Source: Nonomuraea sp. MG754425
Lineage (GTDB): Bacteria > Actinomycetota > Actinomycetes > Streptosporangiales > Streptosporangiaceae
Direction of reading: 5' to 3'
Length of the DNA: 64,000 nucleotides
Assembly: GCF_021699195.1 (NCBI RefSeq)
Contig: NZ_SSXE01000006.1
Coordinates: forward strand, 1-64,000
How positions within the stretch are numbered: position 1 is the first letter of the stretch; the number at the start of each line of letters is the position of its first letter. The notes beneath the pieces were generated by a model. That model saw only the letters and a program-made list of their open reading frames with translations, searched no databases and had not been told where the DNA came from. The position numbers and the translations under genes were made by a program. Positions 56,341 through 64,000 of this stretch are shown in pieces.

Positions 56341-56396
56341 TTTCCACGGCTGTGGAAATGAGGAGGCGCGCACCCCGATGGGATGCGCGCCTCCTC
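56341..56396 (-). terminator. Double hairpin downstream of the DEAD-box helicase
   Basis: The main stem has 13 perfect pairs, gaggaggcgcgca (56360-56372) with tgcgcgcctcctc (56384-56396), and an 11-base loop. Beyond it in the direction of transcription lies a second small hairpin, tttccac/gtggaaa (56341-56358). The gene stop is at 56408. Confidence 0.8.
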
Positions 56397-56407
56397 GTGT
56401 CGTCGCC

Positions 56408-58399
56408 TCAGTTCGTGCGGCGGCGGTTGCCGCCCCCACGAGCCTGGCGACGCTGCTGCTTGCGCTCGGTCGCGGCCGACGGCGCGATGTCGTCGTCGTC
56501 CGTGGCCAGGTCAGGTGACTGGAAGATCACCGTGAACGGGTTGGCCGGGACGATCCGCTCCGGCTCCTGGCGCACCGGCGCGGCCGGCGTCGTCAGGAAG
56601 CTCGGCGCGGGCTCCGGCTGGACGGCGGGCGCCGGACGGCGCTCCACCACCGGCTCGGCGGCCCTGCCGCCGCTCTCGGACTCGGGAGCGGCGGCCCGGC
56701 GGACGGCCCGCGTCTCGGCGGCCTCCTCGGCGACGCTCCCACGGGTGCGGGTGGGCGTCGCCTCGGTCACCTCCTCGACGGGCACGTCGTCGGCGGCCTT
56801 GCGGCTACGGGTGCGCCTGGCCGGCGCCTCGGGGGCGTCGGCGAGTGCCTGCTCGATGGCCGTGGAGGCCGCGCCCCTGCGCCCGCGGGCGGGCTTGGGC
56901 TCGGCGGCGGCCTGGATCTCGTCCGTGGTGAAGATCGCCGGGGTCTCCTCGCTCTTGGCATCCACGAGTTCGACCTCCGGCCTCTCGGGTGCGGACTCCG
57001 CCAGCTCCCTCCCGCCGCGGGTGCGGCGGCGCTGGCGGGACGTACGGGCAGGGCGGTCCTCGCGCTCACGCTCATGCTCACGTTCGCGCTCGTCACGGCG
57101 TCGGCCGCCACGTGCGCGGACCCGGCCGGTCTCGCCGAGGTCCTCGATGCGCTCCGCCGACAGCCCGGCGCGCGAACGCGCCGCGTGCGGCAGCACGCCC
57201 TTGGTGCCCTTCGGGATGTTCAGCTCGGAGTAGACGTGCGGTGAGGTCGAGTACGTCTCCTCGGGCTCGGCGAAGTCGAGCCCGAGCATCTGGTTGATCA
57301 TCTTCCAGCGGGTCAGCTCCTCCCACTCCACGAACGTGACCGCGATGCCCGTGCGCCCGGCCCGGCCGGTACGGCCGATGCGGTGCACGTAGGTCTTGTC
57401 GTCGGTGGGGCAGTCGTAGTTGACCACGTGGGTGACGTCGTCGATGTCGATGCCGCGGGCGGCCACGTCGGTGGCCACCAGGACGTCGATCTTGCCGTTG
57501 CGGAAGGCGCGCAGCGCCTGCTCGCGCTGGCCCTGACCGAGGTCGCCGTGGACGGCCGCGACCGCGAAACCACGCGTGTCGAGCTGCTCGGCGACCATGT
57601 CGCAGGCCCGCTTGGTCTCGCAGAAGACCATGGTGAGCCCGCGACCATCGGCCTGCAGCAGGCGCGAGACGATCTCGATCTTGTCCATGCGGTGCGCGCG
57701 CCACACGATCTGGCGCACCTGCGGCGTGGCCTCGCCCTCGCCGCTGTCGAACTCCGCCCGCACGTGCGTCGGCCGGTTGAGGTACTTGCGCGACAGCGCG
57801 ACGATCTCGCCCGGCATCGTGGCCGAGAACAACATCGTCTGCCGCTCCGCGGGGATCAGCTTGAAGATGCGCTCGATGTCGGGCAGGAAGCCCAGGTCGA
57901 GCATGCGGTCGGCCTCGTCGAGGACGAGGGTGGTGATCTGGCTCAGGTCGAGGTGCTTCTGCTTGACCAGGTCGAGCAGACGGCCCGGGGTGCCGACGAT
58001 GACGTCGACGCCTGCCTTGAGCGCCTCGATCTGCGGTTCGTACGCGCGCCCGCCGTAAACGGTCAGGACCCGGGAACCGAGCTTGCCGGCCGCGGTCACG
58101 AGGTCCTCGCTGACCTGGACGGCCAGCTCACGGGTCGGCACGATGACCAGCCCGCGGGGCTTCTTGCGGTTCTTGCGCGGCTTGCCGATGCTCTGCAGCA
58201 TCGCGATGCCGAACGCGTACGTCTTTCCCGTGCCTGTGCGGGCCTGACCGATCAGGTCCTGGCCGCTCAGGGCGAGCGGGAGTGCCATCTCCTGGATGGG
58301 GAACGGTGTGACGATACCCTCGGTCTCGAGGGCATCGGCGATCTCTGGTGTGACTCCGAGGTCTCGGAAAGTCGTCAGCGTGGCCTGCCTCAGTCTCAA
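56408..58399 (-). CDS. DEAD-box ATP-dependent RNA helicase with disordered C-terminus
   Basis: A 663-residue protein. Residues 10-390 are a full DEAD-box core: Q motif FPIQEMALPLALSGQ, Walker A ARTGTGKT, VPTRELAVQ, GTPGRL, DEAD as LDEADRMLDLGF, SAT, and HRIGRTGRAGR. The last 250 residues are Arg-, Glu- and Ala-rich and end in KQQRRQARGGGNRRRTN, a likely RNA-binding tail. It is like RhlE/CsdA and probably works in ribosome assembly or RNA turnover. The start is uncertain: a TTG at 58399 is used, as no ATG or GTG fits. Confidence 0.9.
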   Translation of the reverse strand: MRLRQATLTTFRDLGVTPEIADALETEGIVTPFPIQEMALPLALSGQDLIGQARTGTGKTYAFGIAMLQSIGKPRKNRKKPRGLVIVPTRELAVQVSEDLVTAAGKLGSRVLTVYGGRAYEPQIEALKAGVDVIVGTPGRLLDLVKQKHLDLSQITTLVLDEADRMLDLGFLPDIERIFKLIPAERQTMLFSATMPGEIVALSRKYLNRPTHVRAEFDSGEGEATPQVRQIVWRAHRMDKIEIVSRLLQADGRGLTMVFCETKRACDMVAEQLDTRGFAVAAVHGDLGQGQREQALRAFRNGKIDVLVATDVAARGIDIDDVTHVVNYDCPTDDKTYVHRIGRTGRAGRTGIAVTFVEWEELTRWKMINQMLGLDFAEPEETYSTSPHVYSELNIPKGTKGVLPHAARSRAGLSAERIEDLGETGRVRARGGRRRDEREREHEREREDRPARTSRQRRRTRGGRELAESAPERPEVELVDAKSEETPAIFTTDEIQAAAEPKPARGRRGAASTAIEQALADAPEAPARRTRSRKAADDVPVEEVTEATPTRTRGSVAEEAAETRAVRRAAAPESESGGRAAEPVVERRPAPAVQPEPAPSFLTTPAAPVRQEPERIVPANPFTVIFQSPDLATDDDDIAPSAATERKQQRRQARGGGNRRRTN

Positions 58400-58516
58400 A
58401 TGAAGGCGGGCCTGCCGGGACCGACGGGCCGAAAACAGCCCCGTTTCGTGGGTCCTCGCGGTAGAGCCAGCCCTCTCGCGTCATCGCGACCGCGCACCCG
58501 GGGAATCGGGGGGTAA

Positions 58517-58533
58517 TCGGGGGAAACCCCCGA
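58517..58533. promoter_or_regulatory. 7-bp inverted repeat in the divergent promoter region
   Basis: tcggggg and cccccga around aaa. It lies between the DEAD-box helicase and the ferritin-like gene. A second dyad, agtgcg/cgcact, follows at 58542-58555. They could be operators for either gene or structured leader elements. Confidence 0.35.
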
Positions 58534-58541
58534 ATTAACAC

Positions 58542-58555
58542 AGTGCGGTCGCACT
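58542..58555. promoter_or_regulatory. 6-bp inverted repeat agtgcg/cgcact
   Basis: A near-palindrome with a 2-base centre, about 85 bp before the ferritin-like ATG and 143 bp before the helicase start. A short dyad of this kind could be a regulator site. Confidence 0.3.
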
Positions 58556-58625
58556 TTCACAGAGCAGTGTACTCGATACCACAACGCTGGCCGAGCTTGC
58601 GTATGTTCCCGAAGATTCACCGAAG

Positions 58626-58631
58626 TACGCT
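58626..58631 (+). promoter_or_regulatory. Leaderless -10 element of the ferritin-like gene
   Basis: tacgct, identical in sequence and in its 7-nt distance to the ATG to the element before mshB. No ribosome site. Confidence 0.45.
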
Positions 58632-58638
58632 GCCTTCC

Positions 58639-59283
58639 ATGAAGGAGTCTCCTGGAGTCGTCGACCTGCTGGGTGTGCTGGCCTACGCGGAGCTCAGCGC
58701 GTACGCGCGCATGACCGAGGACGCCGCCACGCTCGCGCCGTCGCTCGCCGACCGGGCCGCGCTGAGCGAGCTGGCCGTCACCGAGTACGCCCACTTCCGC
58801 CTCCTGCGCGACCGGCTGGCCGAACTGGGGGCCGATCCCGACGCGGCGATGACGCCGTTCGTGGGCGCGCTGGACGCCTGGCACGCGCAGACCAAGCCGG
58901 CCGACTGGCTGCAGGCGCTGATCAAGACGTACGTGGGCGACGGCATCGCGCTCGACTTCTACCGCGAGGCCGCCAGGCTGCTCGACCCCTCCATCGTCAA
59001 GCTCGTGGACGAGGTGCTGGTCGACGAGGAGCGCTCGCAGTTCGCGGTCGAGCGGGTCAGGGCCGGTGTGGAGGAACGGCCGGCGGACGCCGGGCGGCTG
59101 GCCCTGTGGGCGCGCCGGCTGGTCGGCGAGGCGCTCAGCCAGGGCCAGCAGGTGGCCTCGGCGCGGCCGGAGCTGGCGCTGCTGCTGATGGAGTCCCAGG
59201 GGGAGGGGCACACCGACATCTCACGCCTGTTCGCCAAGCTCACCGAGGAGCACAACAAGCGCATGACGGCGATGGGCCTCTGA
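58639..59283 (+). CDS. Ferritin-like diiron-fold protein (MiaE-like)
   Basis: A 214-residue helical protein. The helices carry LAYAELSAYARMTEDA, LAVTEYAHFRLLRDRL, FYREAARLL and VLVDEERSQFAVERV, whose Glu and His residues fit the ExxH pattern of ferritin-like diiron sites. It is related to tRNA hydroxylase MiaE-type folds and occurs next to DEAD helicase, DUF3107 and TetR genes in actinobacteria. Substrate unknown. ATG 58639, leaderless. Confidence 0.85.
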   Translation: MKESPGVVDLLGVLAYAELSAYARMTEDAATLAPSLADRAALSELAVTEYAHFRLLRDRLAELGADPDAAMTPFVGALDAWHAQTKPADWLQALIKTYVGDGIALDFYREAARLLDPSIVKLVDEVLVDEERSQFAVERVRAGVEERPADAGRLALWARRLVGEALSQGQQVASARPELALLLMESQGEGHTDISRLFAKLTEEHNKRMTAMGL

Positions 59284-59360
59284 GCCGATCCCGTTCAGCG
59301 GGGGGCGTACGGCGGCCGGCGGTTGTGCCCCCGGACCCGGTACCACGCCGGTGCGGTGGG

Positions 59361-59401
59361 GCGCTTGGGGGTACGGCGGCCTGCCGTACCCCCGCAAGCG
59401 C
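59361..59401. terminator. Long hairpin between convergent genes
   Basis: An 11-bp perfect stem, gggggtacggc with gccgtaccccc, is extended after a 2-base bulge by a 6-bp stem gcgctt/aagcgc. It sits between the ferritin-like stop (59283) and the DUF3107 stop (59407). Confidence 0.8.
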
Positions 59402-59406
59402 GAGGT

Positions 59407-59640
59407 CTAGAGGGTGCCGCCGAAGCCGACCGGACGGGCTTCGTCCTCGCCGATCTCGACGAATCCGAGCGCGGCCACCGGTATCACGACCCGCCTGCCC
59501 TTCACGTCGGTCAGCGCGAACACACCGCCGCGATCGACCGCCAGGGCGTTTCTGATCTCGTCTTCGACCTGCTGGGCGCTCAGATCGGTCTCGACAATGA
59601 GTTCGCGGTGTACGGAGCGTACGCCGATCTTGACTTCCAT
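59407..59640 (-). CDS. DUF3107 protein
   Basis: A 77-residue conserved actinobacterial protein: VKIGVRSVHRELIVETDLSA, a helix AQQVEDEIRNAL, then VFALTDVKGRRVVIPVAALGFVEIG. Function unknown. ATG 59640 has agggag upstream. It is the usual neighbour of a TetR regulator and the DEAD helicase. Confidence 0.92.
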   Translation of the reverse strand: MEVKIGVRSVHRELIVETDLSAQQVEDEIRNALAVDRGGVFALTDVKGRRVVIPVAALGFVEIGEDEARPVGFGGTL

Positions 59641-59728
59641 CGTGGCTCCCTAATGGACGGGGCTGGCTCACCTTCATGGTCGCCGGTCGGGCCCGTGAAA
59701 GGGCGGATGATCGCGCCCAGCGAACGGG

Positions 59729-60361
59729 TTATGCCGTACGCGGAAAACCGCTGATGCCCCGCCAGGCGAGCCGGGCCATGAGTTGCTCGGCCGCGTCCTT
59801 GGGGATCGAGCCGTGCGTGGTGACCCAGTAGCGGGCGCTCACCTCCGCCATGCCCACCAGCCCGACCCCGAGCAGGTGCGCCTCGTCGCTGGTGCAGCCG
59901 GTATCCTCCTGGATCAGCTCGCTGACCATCTCGGCGCACTCGCTCAGCGAGCGCTCCACCCGCTGGCGCACCGGGGCGACGTTGCGCAGGTCGGACTCGA
60001 AGACCAGGCGGAACGCCTCGCCCTGGCTGGAGACGAAGTCGAAGAACGCGCTGAACGTGGCCTGCACGCGCAGCTTGTTCTCGTGGGTGGCGGCCAGCGC
60101 CTCGCGGCAGCGGTTGACCATGTCGTCCACGTGCAGGTCGAGCAGCGCCAGATACAGTTCGAGCTTGCCGGGGAAGTGCTGGTAGAGCACCGGTTTGCTG
60201 ACTCCGGCCCGGTCGGCGATCTCGTCCATGGCGGCCGCGTGATAGCCGTTCTCCACGAACACTTCCTGCGCGGCGCTGAGGAGCTGCCGGCGTCGGGCCA
60301 GTCGGGGCAGCCGGGTGCCCCGGGGTTTGGCATCCGGGGTTGCGGTCACGCGGGTCTCCAT
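59729..60361 (-). CDS. TetR-family transcriptional regulator
   Basis: A 210-residue TetR protein. N-terminal HTH: RRQLLSAAQEVFVENGYHAA, DEIADRAGVSKPVLYQHF, then the ligand-binding helices with ARYWVTTHGSIPKDAAEQLM. A basic N-terminal arm of about 20 residues precedes it. ATG 60361 with gagag upstream. The DUF3107 gene follows after 88 bp on the same strand. The 206 bp upstream contain GC-rich near-repeats (gggccggc) but no clear operator. Confidence 0.9.
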   Translation of the reverse strand: METRVTATPDAKPRGTRLPRLARRRQLLSAAQEVFVENGYHAAAMDEIADRAGVSKPVLYQHFPGKLELYLALLDLHVDDMVNRCREALAATHENKLRVQATFSAFFDFVSSQGEAFRLVFESDLRNVAPVRQRVERSLSECAEMVSELIQEDTGCTSDEAHLLGVGLVGMAEVSARYWVTTHGSIPKDAAEQLMARLAWRGISGFPRTA

Positions 60362-60567
60362 TGCTCTCTCAGGCTGGCTGTGCGTGTCATGCGTGCGCAC
60401 GCAGCGCACATCCTACGTGCCGGTAAGCCACGCGGCTGTGACAGCCGACAGGGACGGGACAGCCTACGGCGACGGGCCGCCGTGCGGGTCGCCGTTTCAA
60501 TCATCGGGCCGGCCGGCATGCGGGTCACCGCCGCCGGGCCGGGCGTCGGGCCGGCATCGCGGGCCGC

Positions 60568-60783
60568 TCAGCGATAGTCGTCGTCGTCGAGGTCGACCAC
60601 GCGATCCTGGTCGGTCGCGTCGGCCGGATCCACGTCGAGCGGCAGCTCACGGCGCACCCGGCCGACGGTCTGGAGCACCTCGCGGTGCTGCTCGGCGGCG
60701 TCGGCCTCGGGCGTCTCGATCGACCTCTCGTCCTCCTCATCGCTGAAAGGGCCCTCGTCCCCGCGTATGTCCATCTCCGACAT
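60568..60783 (-). CDS. Small acidic protein
   Basis: A 71-residue, strongly acidic protein (GDEGPFSDEEDERSIETPEA start, VDLDDDDYR end) without hydrophobic segments. It lies 34 bp downstream of the LigD polymerase on the same strand, with gggga before ATG 60783. Related short acidic proteins occur near NHEJ genes in some actinomycetes as far as I recall; the function is unknown. Confidence 0.6.
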   Translation of the reverse strand: MSEMDIRGDEGPFSDEEDERSIETPEADAAEQHREVLQTVGRVRRELPLDVDPADATDQDRVVDLDDDDYR

Positions 60784-60817
60784 CTTCAGGTCCCCTCTCG
60801 GTACGGACGGAACCAGC

Positions 60818-61690
60818 CTACGCCCGGCCGAAAAGGTCGCCGCGTTTCTCGACCCTGGCGAGTACGTCGGGCGCGGTGAACACCAGATCCTCAGGGCGTT
60901 CACAATCTTCGACCTCTTTCCACGCCAGCGGTGTCGAAACCGTGGGCCGCTCCCTGGCGCGCAGCGAGTAGGGGGCGACGGTGGTCTTGGCCGGGTTGTT
61001 CTGGCTCCAGTCGATGAACACCTTGCCGGGCCGCAGCTTCTTCGTCATCACGCTGACGACCTGGCCGGGGTGCTCCTTCTCCAGGCGCTGGGCCAGCCTC
61101 CTGGCGTACGCGGACGGCTCCTCGCGGCAGTCCCAGTCCGCGTAGAGCTGCATGCCCTTGTTGCCGCTGGTCTTCGGTACGGCCTTGAGGCCGTCCCGCT
61201 CCAGGGCGTCGCGCAGCATGACCGCCACGCGGGTGCACTCGACGATCGTCGCGGGGGCCCCGGGATCGAGGTCGAAGACGAGCGTGTCGGGGGGCAGCGC
61301 CCGCCCGTCGTCGTCCACGCGCCACTGCGGCACGTGCAGCTCCAGCGCGGCCAGGTTGGCGTAGTAGACGAGGGTGGGCAGATCGTCCACGACGGCGAAG
61401 TCGATGCTCTCGCGGTTCTTGGTGCTGCCGGGGACGGGCAGGCTCACCCGCCGCACCCAGCCGGGGGTGTGGTCGGGAGCGTTCTTCTCGAAGAAGAACT
61501 GGCCGGTGACGCCGTTCGGGTAACGCTTGACGGTCAGCGGACGGCCCCGCAGGTGCGGCAGCAGCACGGGCGCGACGCGGCTGTAGTAGTCGATCACCTC
61601 GGCCTTGGTGAAGCCGAAGTCGGGGTAGAGCACCTTGTCCAGGTTGCTCAGGGTCAGCTCGCGCCCGTCCACTTTGACCGGCACCTTCAT
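60818..61690 (-). CDS. LigD-type polymerase domain protein (NHEJ)
   Basis: A 290-residue archaeo-eukaryotic primase-type polymerase: LTLSNLDKVLYPDFGFTKAE start, PLTVKRYPNGVTGQFFF, then the catalytic Asp pair in VFDLDPG and KTSGNKGMQLY (SGxxG motif), VFIDWSQNN with the third Asp. It fills gaps and adds ribonucleotides at DNA ends. LigD is split here: polymerase and ligase are separate proteins. ATG 61690 overlaps the ligase stop by 4 bp and has ggaggtg upstream. Confidence 0.93.
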   Translation of the reverse strand: MKVPVKVDGRELTLSNLDKVLYPDFGFTKAEVIDYYSRVAPVLLPHLRGRPLTVKRYPNGVTGQFFFEKNAPDHTPGWVRRVSLPVPGSTKNRESIDFAVVDDLPTLVYYANLAALELHVPQWRVDDDGRALPPDTLVFDLDPGAPATIVECTRVAVMLRDALERDGLKAVPKTSGNKGMQLYADWDCREEPSAYARRLAQRLEKEHPGQVVSVMTKKLRPGKVFIDWSQNNPAKTTVAPYSLRARERPTVSTPLAWKEVEDCERPEDLVFTAPDVLARVEKRGDLFGRA

Positions 61691-62589
61691 CGGGTCACCT
61701 CCGCGGGGAGTTTGTCGGGGCGCAGCCCGCGCCACACGGTGTGCCGCAGCCGTTGGTCGTGGGTCCACATCGTGTAGGCCACCTCCCCGACGAGATCCGG
61801 CCTGACCCATCGATTGCGCCACGGGACGTCGTTGGAGAAGGGGCTGGCCGGGATCTCCATCGGCAGCAGCATCCGGTGCAGCTCGTCCAGGACGGCGTCG
61901 GTGAACCCGGTGCCGACGTGCCCGACGTACCTTAGCCCAGCGTCCGTGAACACCCCCATGACCAGCGAGCCGATCCCGTTCGCGCGCCGCCCCTTGCCGG
62001 GCTTCCAGCCGCCGATCACGACCTCCCGCGTGGTCAGGTTCTTGACCTTGATCCACCAGGGCGACCGGACGCCCGCCCGGTAGGGGGAGTCGAGCCGCTT
62101 GGCGACCACGCCTTCGAGCCCCTGCTCGTAGGTGGCCGACAGCAGGTCGGACTCGCCGGGGAAGTACGGGGGCGCGCCGATGTCCAGCTCGTCGAGCAGC
62201 GCCCGGCGGTCGCGGTAGGACAGCTCGAACAGCGGCTTGCCGTCGAGGCAGAGCAGGTCGAACGGCATGTACGTGATCGGGTAGCGCTCCAGCATGACCG
62301 GCTCGGGGTCGATCAGGTGCATGCGCCGCTGGAGACGTCCGAAGCTGGGACGTCCGTGTCGGTCGAGTGCCACGACCTCGCCATCGATGACCGCATTCTT
62401 CAGCCCGAACCCAGAAATTTCCGGATATCTACGTGTGTATTCAGCTCCATGCCTACCCGTCACCCTCTTCCCACCGTCAAGATGGAGGATGGCGCGGATG
62501 CCGTCCCACTTGACCTCGAGGCCGTACTGATCGCGATCGGCGGGTAGTTCGCCGGGTACGGCAAGCATTGGTTCGATTGGGTATGGCAT
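61687..62589 (-). CDS. ATP-dependent DNA ligase of the LigC/LigD type
   Basis: A 300-residue ligase. The nucleotidyl-Lys is in EVKWDGIRA (KxDG), followed by VIDGEVVALD, FDLLCLDG, GLEGVVAKRL and the OB-fold start WWIKVKN. It seals ends bound by Ku. ATG 62589 is used; ATG 62601 four codons earlier is equally possible, as neither has a clear ribosome site. It is divergent from ku with about 60 bp between and coupled to the polymerase. Confidence 0.92.
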   Translation of the reverse strand: MPYPIEPMLAVPGELPADRDQYGLEVKWDGIRAILHLDGGKRVTGRHGAEYTRRYPEISGFGLKNAVIDGEVVALDRHGRPSFGRLQRRMHLIDPEPVMLERYPITYMPFDLLCLDGKPLFELSYRDRRALLDELDIGAPPYFPGESDLLSATYEQGLEGVVAKRLDSPYRAGVRSPWWIKVKNLTTREVVIGGWKPGKGRRANGIGSLVMGVFTDAGLRYVGHVGTGFTDAVLDELHRMLLPMEIPASPFSNDVPWRNRWVRPDLVGEVAYTMWTHDQRLRHTVWRGLRPDKLPAEVTR

Positions 62590-62649
62590 TGGTAGCCCCA
62601 TGACGGGTATGTGCCCATTGGTGAGCAGAGTCAGAGCTGAGGAGTGCCG

Positions 62650-63570
62650 ATGCGCAGCATCTGGAAGGGTGCGATCTCCTTCGGGCTGGTCACGATCCCG
62701 GTCAAGCTCTACTCCGCGACCGAGCAGAAGGACGTGACGTTCCACCAGGTGCACCGCGCCGACGGCGGCCGGATCCGCTACAAGCGGGTCTGCACCCAGG
62801 ACGGCGAAGAGGTGCCCTACGCCGACATCGCCAAGGGCTACGAACTCGCGACGGGCGAGATCGTCGTGCTCACCGACGAGGACTTCGAGGACCTGCCGCT
62901 GAGCACGTCACGCAGGATCGACGTGCTGCAGTTCACCCCGGCCGAGCAGATCGACCCCATCTACTTCGCCAAGTCGTACTTCCTGGAGCCCGACGCCCAG
63001 GGGGCCAAGCCGTACGTGCTGCTGCGCAACGCGCTGGAGAGCTCCGGGCAGGTGGCGGTGGTCAAGGTCGCGCTGCGCCAGCGCGAGTCGCTGGCCACGC
63101 TGCGGGTCAGGGACGGCGTGTTCGTCCTGGAGACGATGCTCTGGCCGGACGAGATCCGCACGCCCGACTTCGCCTTCCTGGAGGAGGACATCGAGGTCCG
63201 CGCGCAGGAACTCAAGATGGCCGAGTCCCTCATCACCACCATGGAGGCCGACTTCGACCCGGCCGAGTACCACGACACCTACCGCGAGGCGTTGCAGCAG
63301 GTGATCGAGGCGAAGGTGGCGGGCAAGGAGGTCGTCCCGGCCCGCGAGGAGGAAGAGGCCGGTCCGGCCGTCGACCTCATGGCGGCGCTGCGGGCGAGCG
63401 TGGACGCGGCCAAGCGGGAGCGCGAGGGCGGAACCGCCGGGGCGAAGAAGGCGGCGGCCAAGCCCGCCAGGGCGTCCAGGTCCGCGAAGTCCGCCAAGGC
63501 CGAGGAGAAGGCCGAGGAGAAGGCCGAAGAGAAGGCCGCTCCCAAGCGGAAGACCCGCAAGTCCGCCTGA
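62650..63570 (+). CDS. Ku DNA end-binding protein
   Basis: A 306-residue bacterial Ku: SIWKGAISFGLVTIPVKLYS start, HRADGGRIRYKRVC, LQFTPAEQIDPIYFAKSYFL and KVALRQRESLATLR. It forms a homodimeric ring on broken ends and recruits the ligase and polymerase. The C-terminal tail after residue 265 is Lys/Ala-rich, with three KAEE units, and is likely to bind DNA. ATG 62650 has aggag upstream with 5-nt spacing; a GTG two codons earlier is less likely. Confidence 0.95.
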   Translation: MRSIWKGAISFGLVTIPVKLYSATEQKDVTFHQVHRADGGRIRYKRVCTQDGEEVPYADIAKGYELATGEIVVLTDEDFEDLPLSTSRRIDVLQFTPAEQIDPIYFAKSYFLEPDAQGAKPYVLLRNALESSGQVAVVKVALRQRESLATLRVRDGVFVLETMLWPDEIRTPDFAFLEEDIEVRAQELKMAESLITTMEADFDPAEYHDTYREALQQVIEAKVAGKEVVPAREEEEAGPAVDLMAALRASVDAAKREREGGTAGAKKAAAKPARASRSAKSAKAEEKAEEKAEEKAAPKRKTRKSA

Positions 63571-64000
63571 CGTTCGGCCGCGGCGCTCCGAACACGGGTC
63601 AACGGCCATGTGCGGGGCGATCGTGGGTGCTTCACCCGTGGGTCGGCAGCCGGGTGTGCCTCATCTGTGTGTCCCGGCCACGTGCGGGTCGCAACCACGT
63701 GCGCGGCACCGGCCCCCGTGCATGTGGCACGGCCTTGTGCGGTCGCAGCATGCCCTGAAAGGTACGCACGGGGGACGCCCGGCGGAGGGCTTGCGGTGCG
63801 ACCGGATGCGGCGGTCGCCGTCGTGGGCGATGAGCGGACCGGATCGCCGCAGGCATGCCCCGAGGTCGCGTGGTGCCGGCTTGTGCGGCCCGGCCGCCCC
63901 CCGGTGACCTCGCTCCGGGCCGTCGGCGACGAGCGAGCCCGGTGTCCGGTGGGCCCTTCTCCGGGGCCTCGGCGGCATGGCCGCCGCCCTTCGTGATCTC
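63571..64000. other. Right-end 430 bp without a supported gene
   Basis: GC-rich sequence with several cgtgcggg/cgtgcgcg words (around 63610, 63680-63705, 63735) and two loosely similar blocks, gtgggcgatgagcggaccgg and gtcggcgacgagcgagcccg. Open frames on both strands are long only because of base composition, with no start region or domain that I can support. The next gene presumably begins beyond the window. Confidence 0.5.

Noticed and set aside
63608..63996. Overlapping frames at the right edge
   Set aside because: Composition-driven open frames on both strands, rich in Arg, Gly and Pro, without a start region or domain.

Overview
The window is about 64 kb of very GC-rich, almost fully coding chromosomal DNA from an actinomycete. 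The organism call rests on gene content: mycothiol biosynthesis (mshB), an actinobacterial-type dapD, DUF3117 and DUF3107 small proteins, a SigE/RseA/HtrA/TatB block ordered as in Mycobacterium tuberculosis, bacterial Ku with split LigD enzymes, many GTG starts and many apparently leaderless starts. A Streptosporangiaceae (Nonomuraea-like) host is my best guess, but that is inference. I saw no rRNA, tRNA, CRISPR array, insertion sequence or phage gene.

Left part (1-10.5 kb): a MarR regulator; a secreted S33-type peptidase; a cytosolic S9 dipeptidyl-peptidase-like enzyme divergent from mshB; a small membrane protein; a flavin reductase; a secreted Thr/Pro-rich stalk protein divergent from a tiny membrane protein with an HExxH motif; and a large penicillin-acylase-family enzyme. 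From 10.6 to 17.9 kb four minus-strand genes lie close together. Two are paralogous DNA-binding-like proteins (a 748-residue and a 620-residue form) that flank a UvrD-type helicase with a RelE/ParE-like N-terminus. The fourth is a cysteinyl-tRNA-synthetase-like protein whose HIGH and KMSKS signatures are destroyed. This is the best candidate for an undescribed system in the window.

Middle (18-35 kb): a methyltransferase, an orphan solute-binding lipoprotein and a small SH3-like protein, then the lysine/diaminopimelate genes (fdxA, dapC, a DUF4178 protein, dapD-dapE), a tandem pair of LOG-family nucleotide hydrolases, a DivIVA-like membrane protein and 3-methyladenine glycosylase I. These are followed by a minus-strand paaX-paaG-polysaccharide lyase 8 group, DUF3117 and leucyl aminopeptidase. 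At 34-42 kb the envelope-stress block runs O-methyltransferase / sigE-rseA-htrA-tatB / mrp / MarR / DUF1003 / MgtE-like CBS protein, with a convincing ECF-type promoter in front of sigE.

Right part (42-64 kb): an EamA exporter whose end carries an 18-bp tandem repeat; a CitE-like lyase; a secreted-protein/membrane-protein pair; a CPBP protease; a 990-residue membrane-anchored Asp-box propeller protein; NUDIX; and a DUF6758 / degenerate metallo-beta-lactamase-fold / Fe-S RecB-type nuclease run. Then come an MFS exporter, an alpha/beta hydrolase with an MpaB-family oxygenase, a DEAD-box RNA helicase, a ferritin-like protein, DUF3107 and TetR, and finally the NHEJ genes (LigD-type polymerase and ATP-dependent ligase divergent from ku). 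The last 430 bp hold no gene that I can support.
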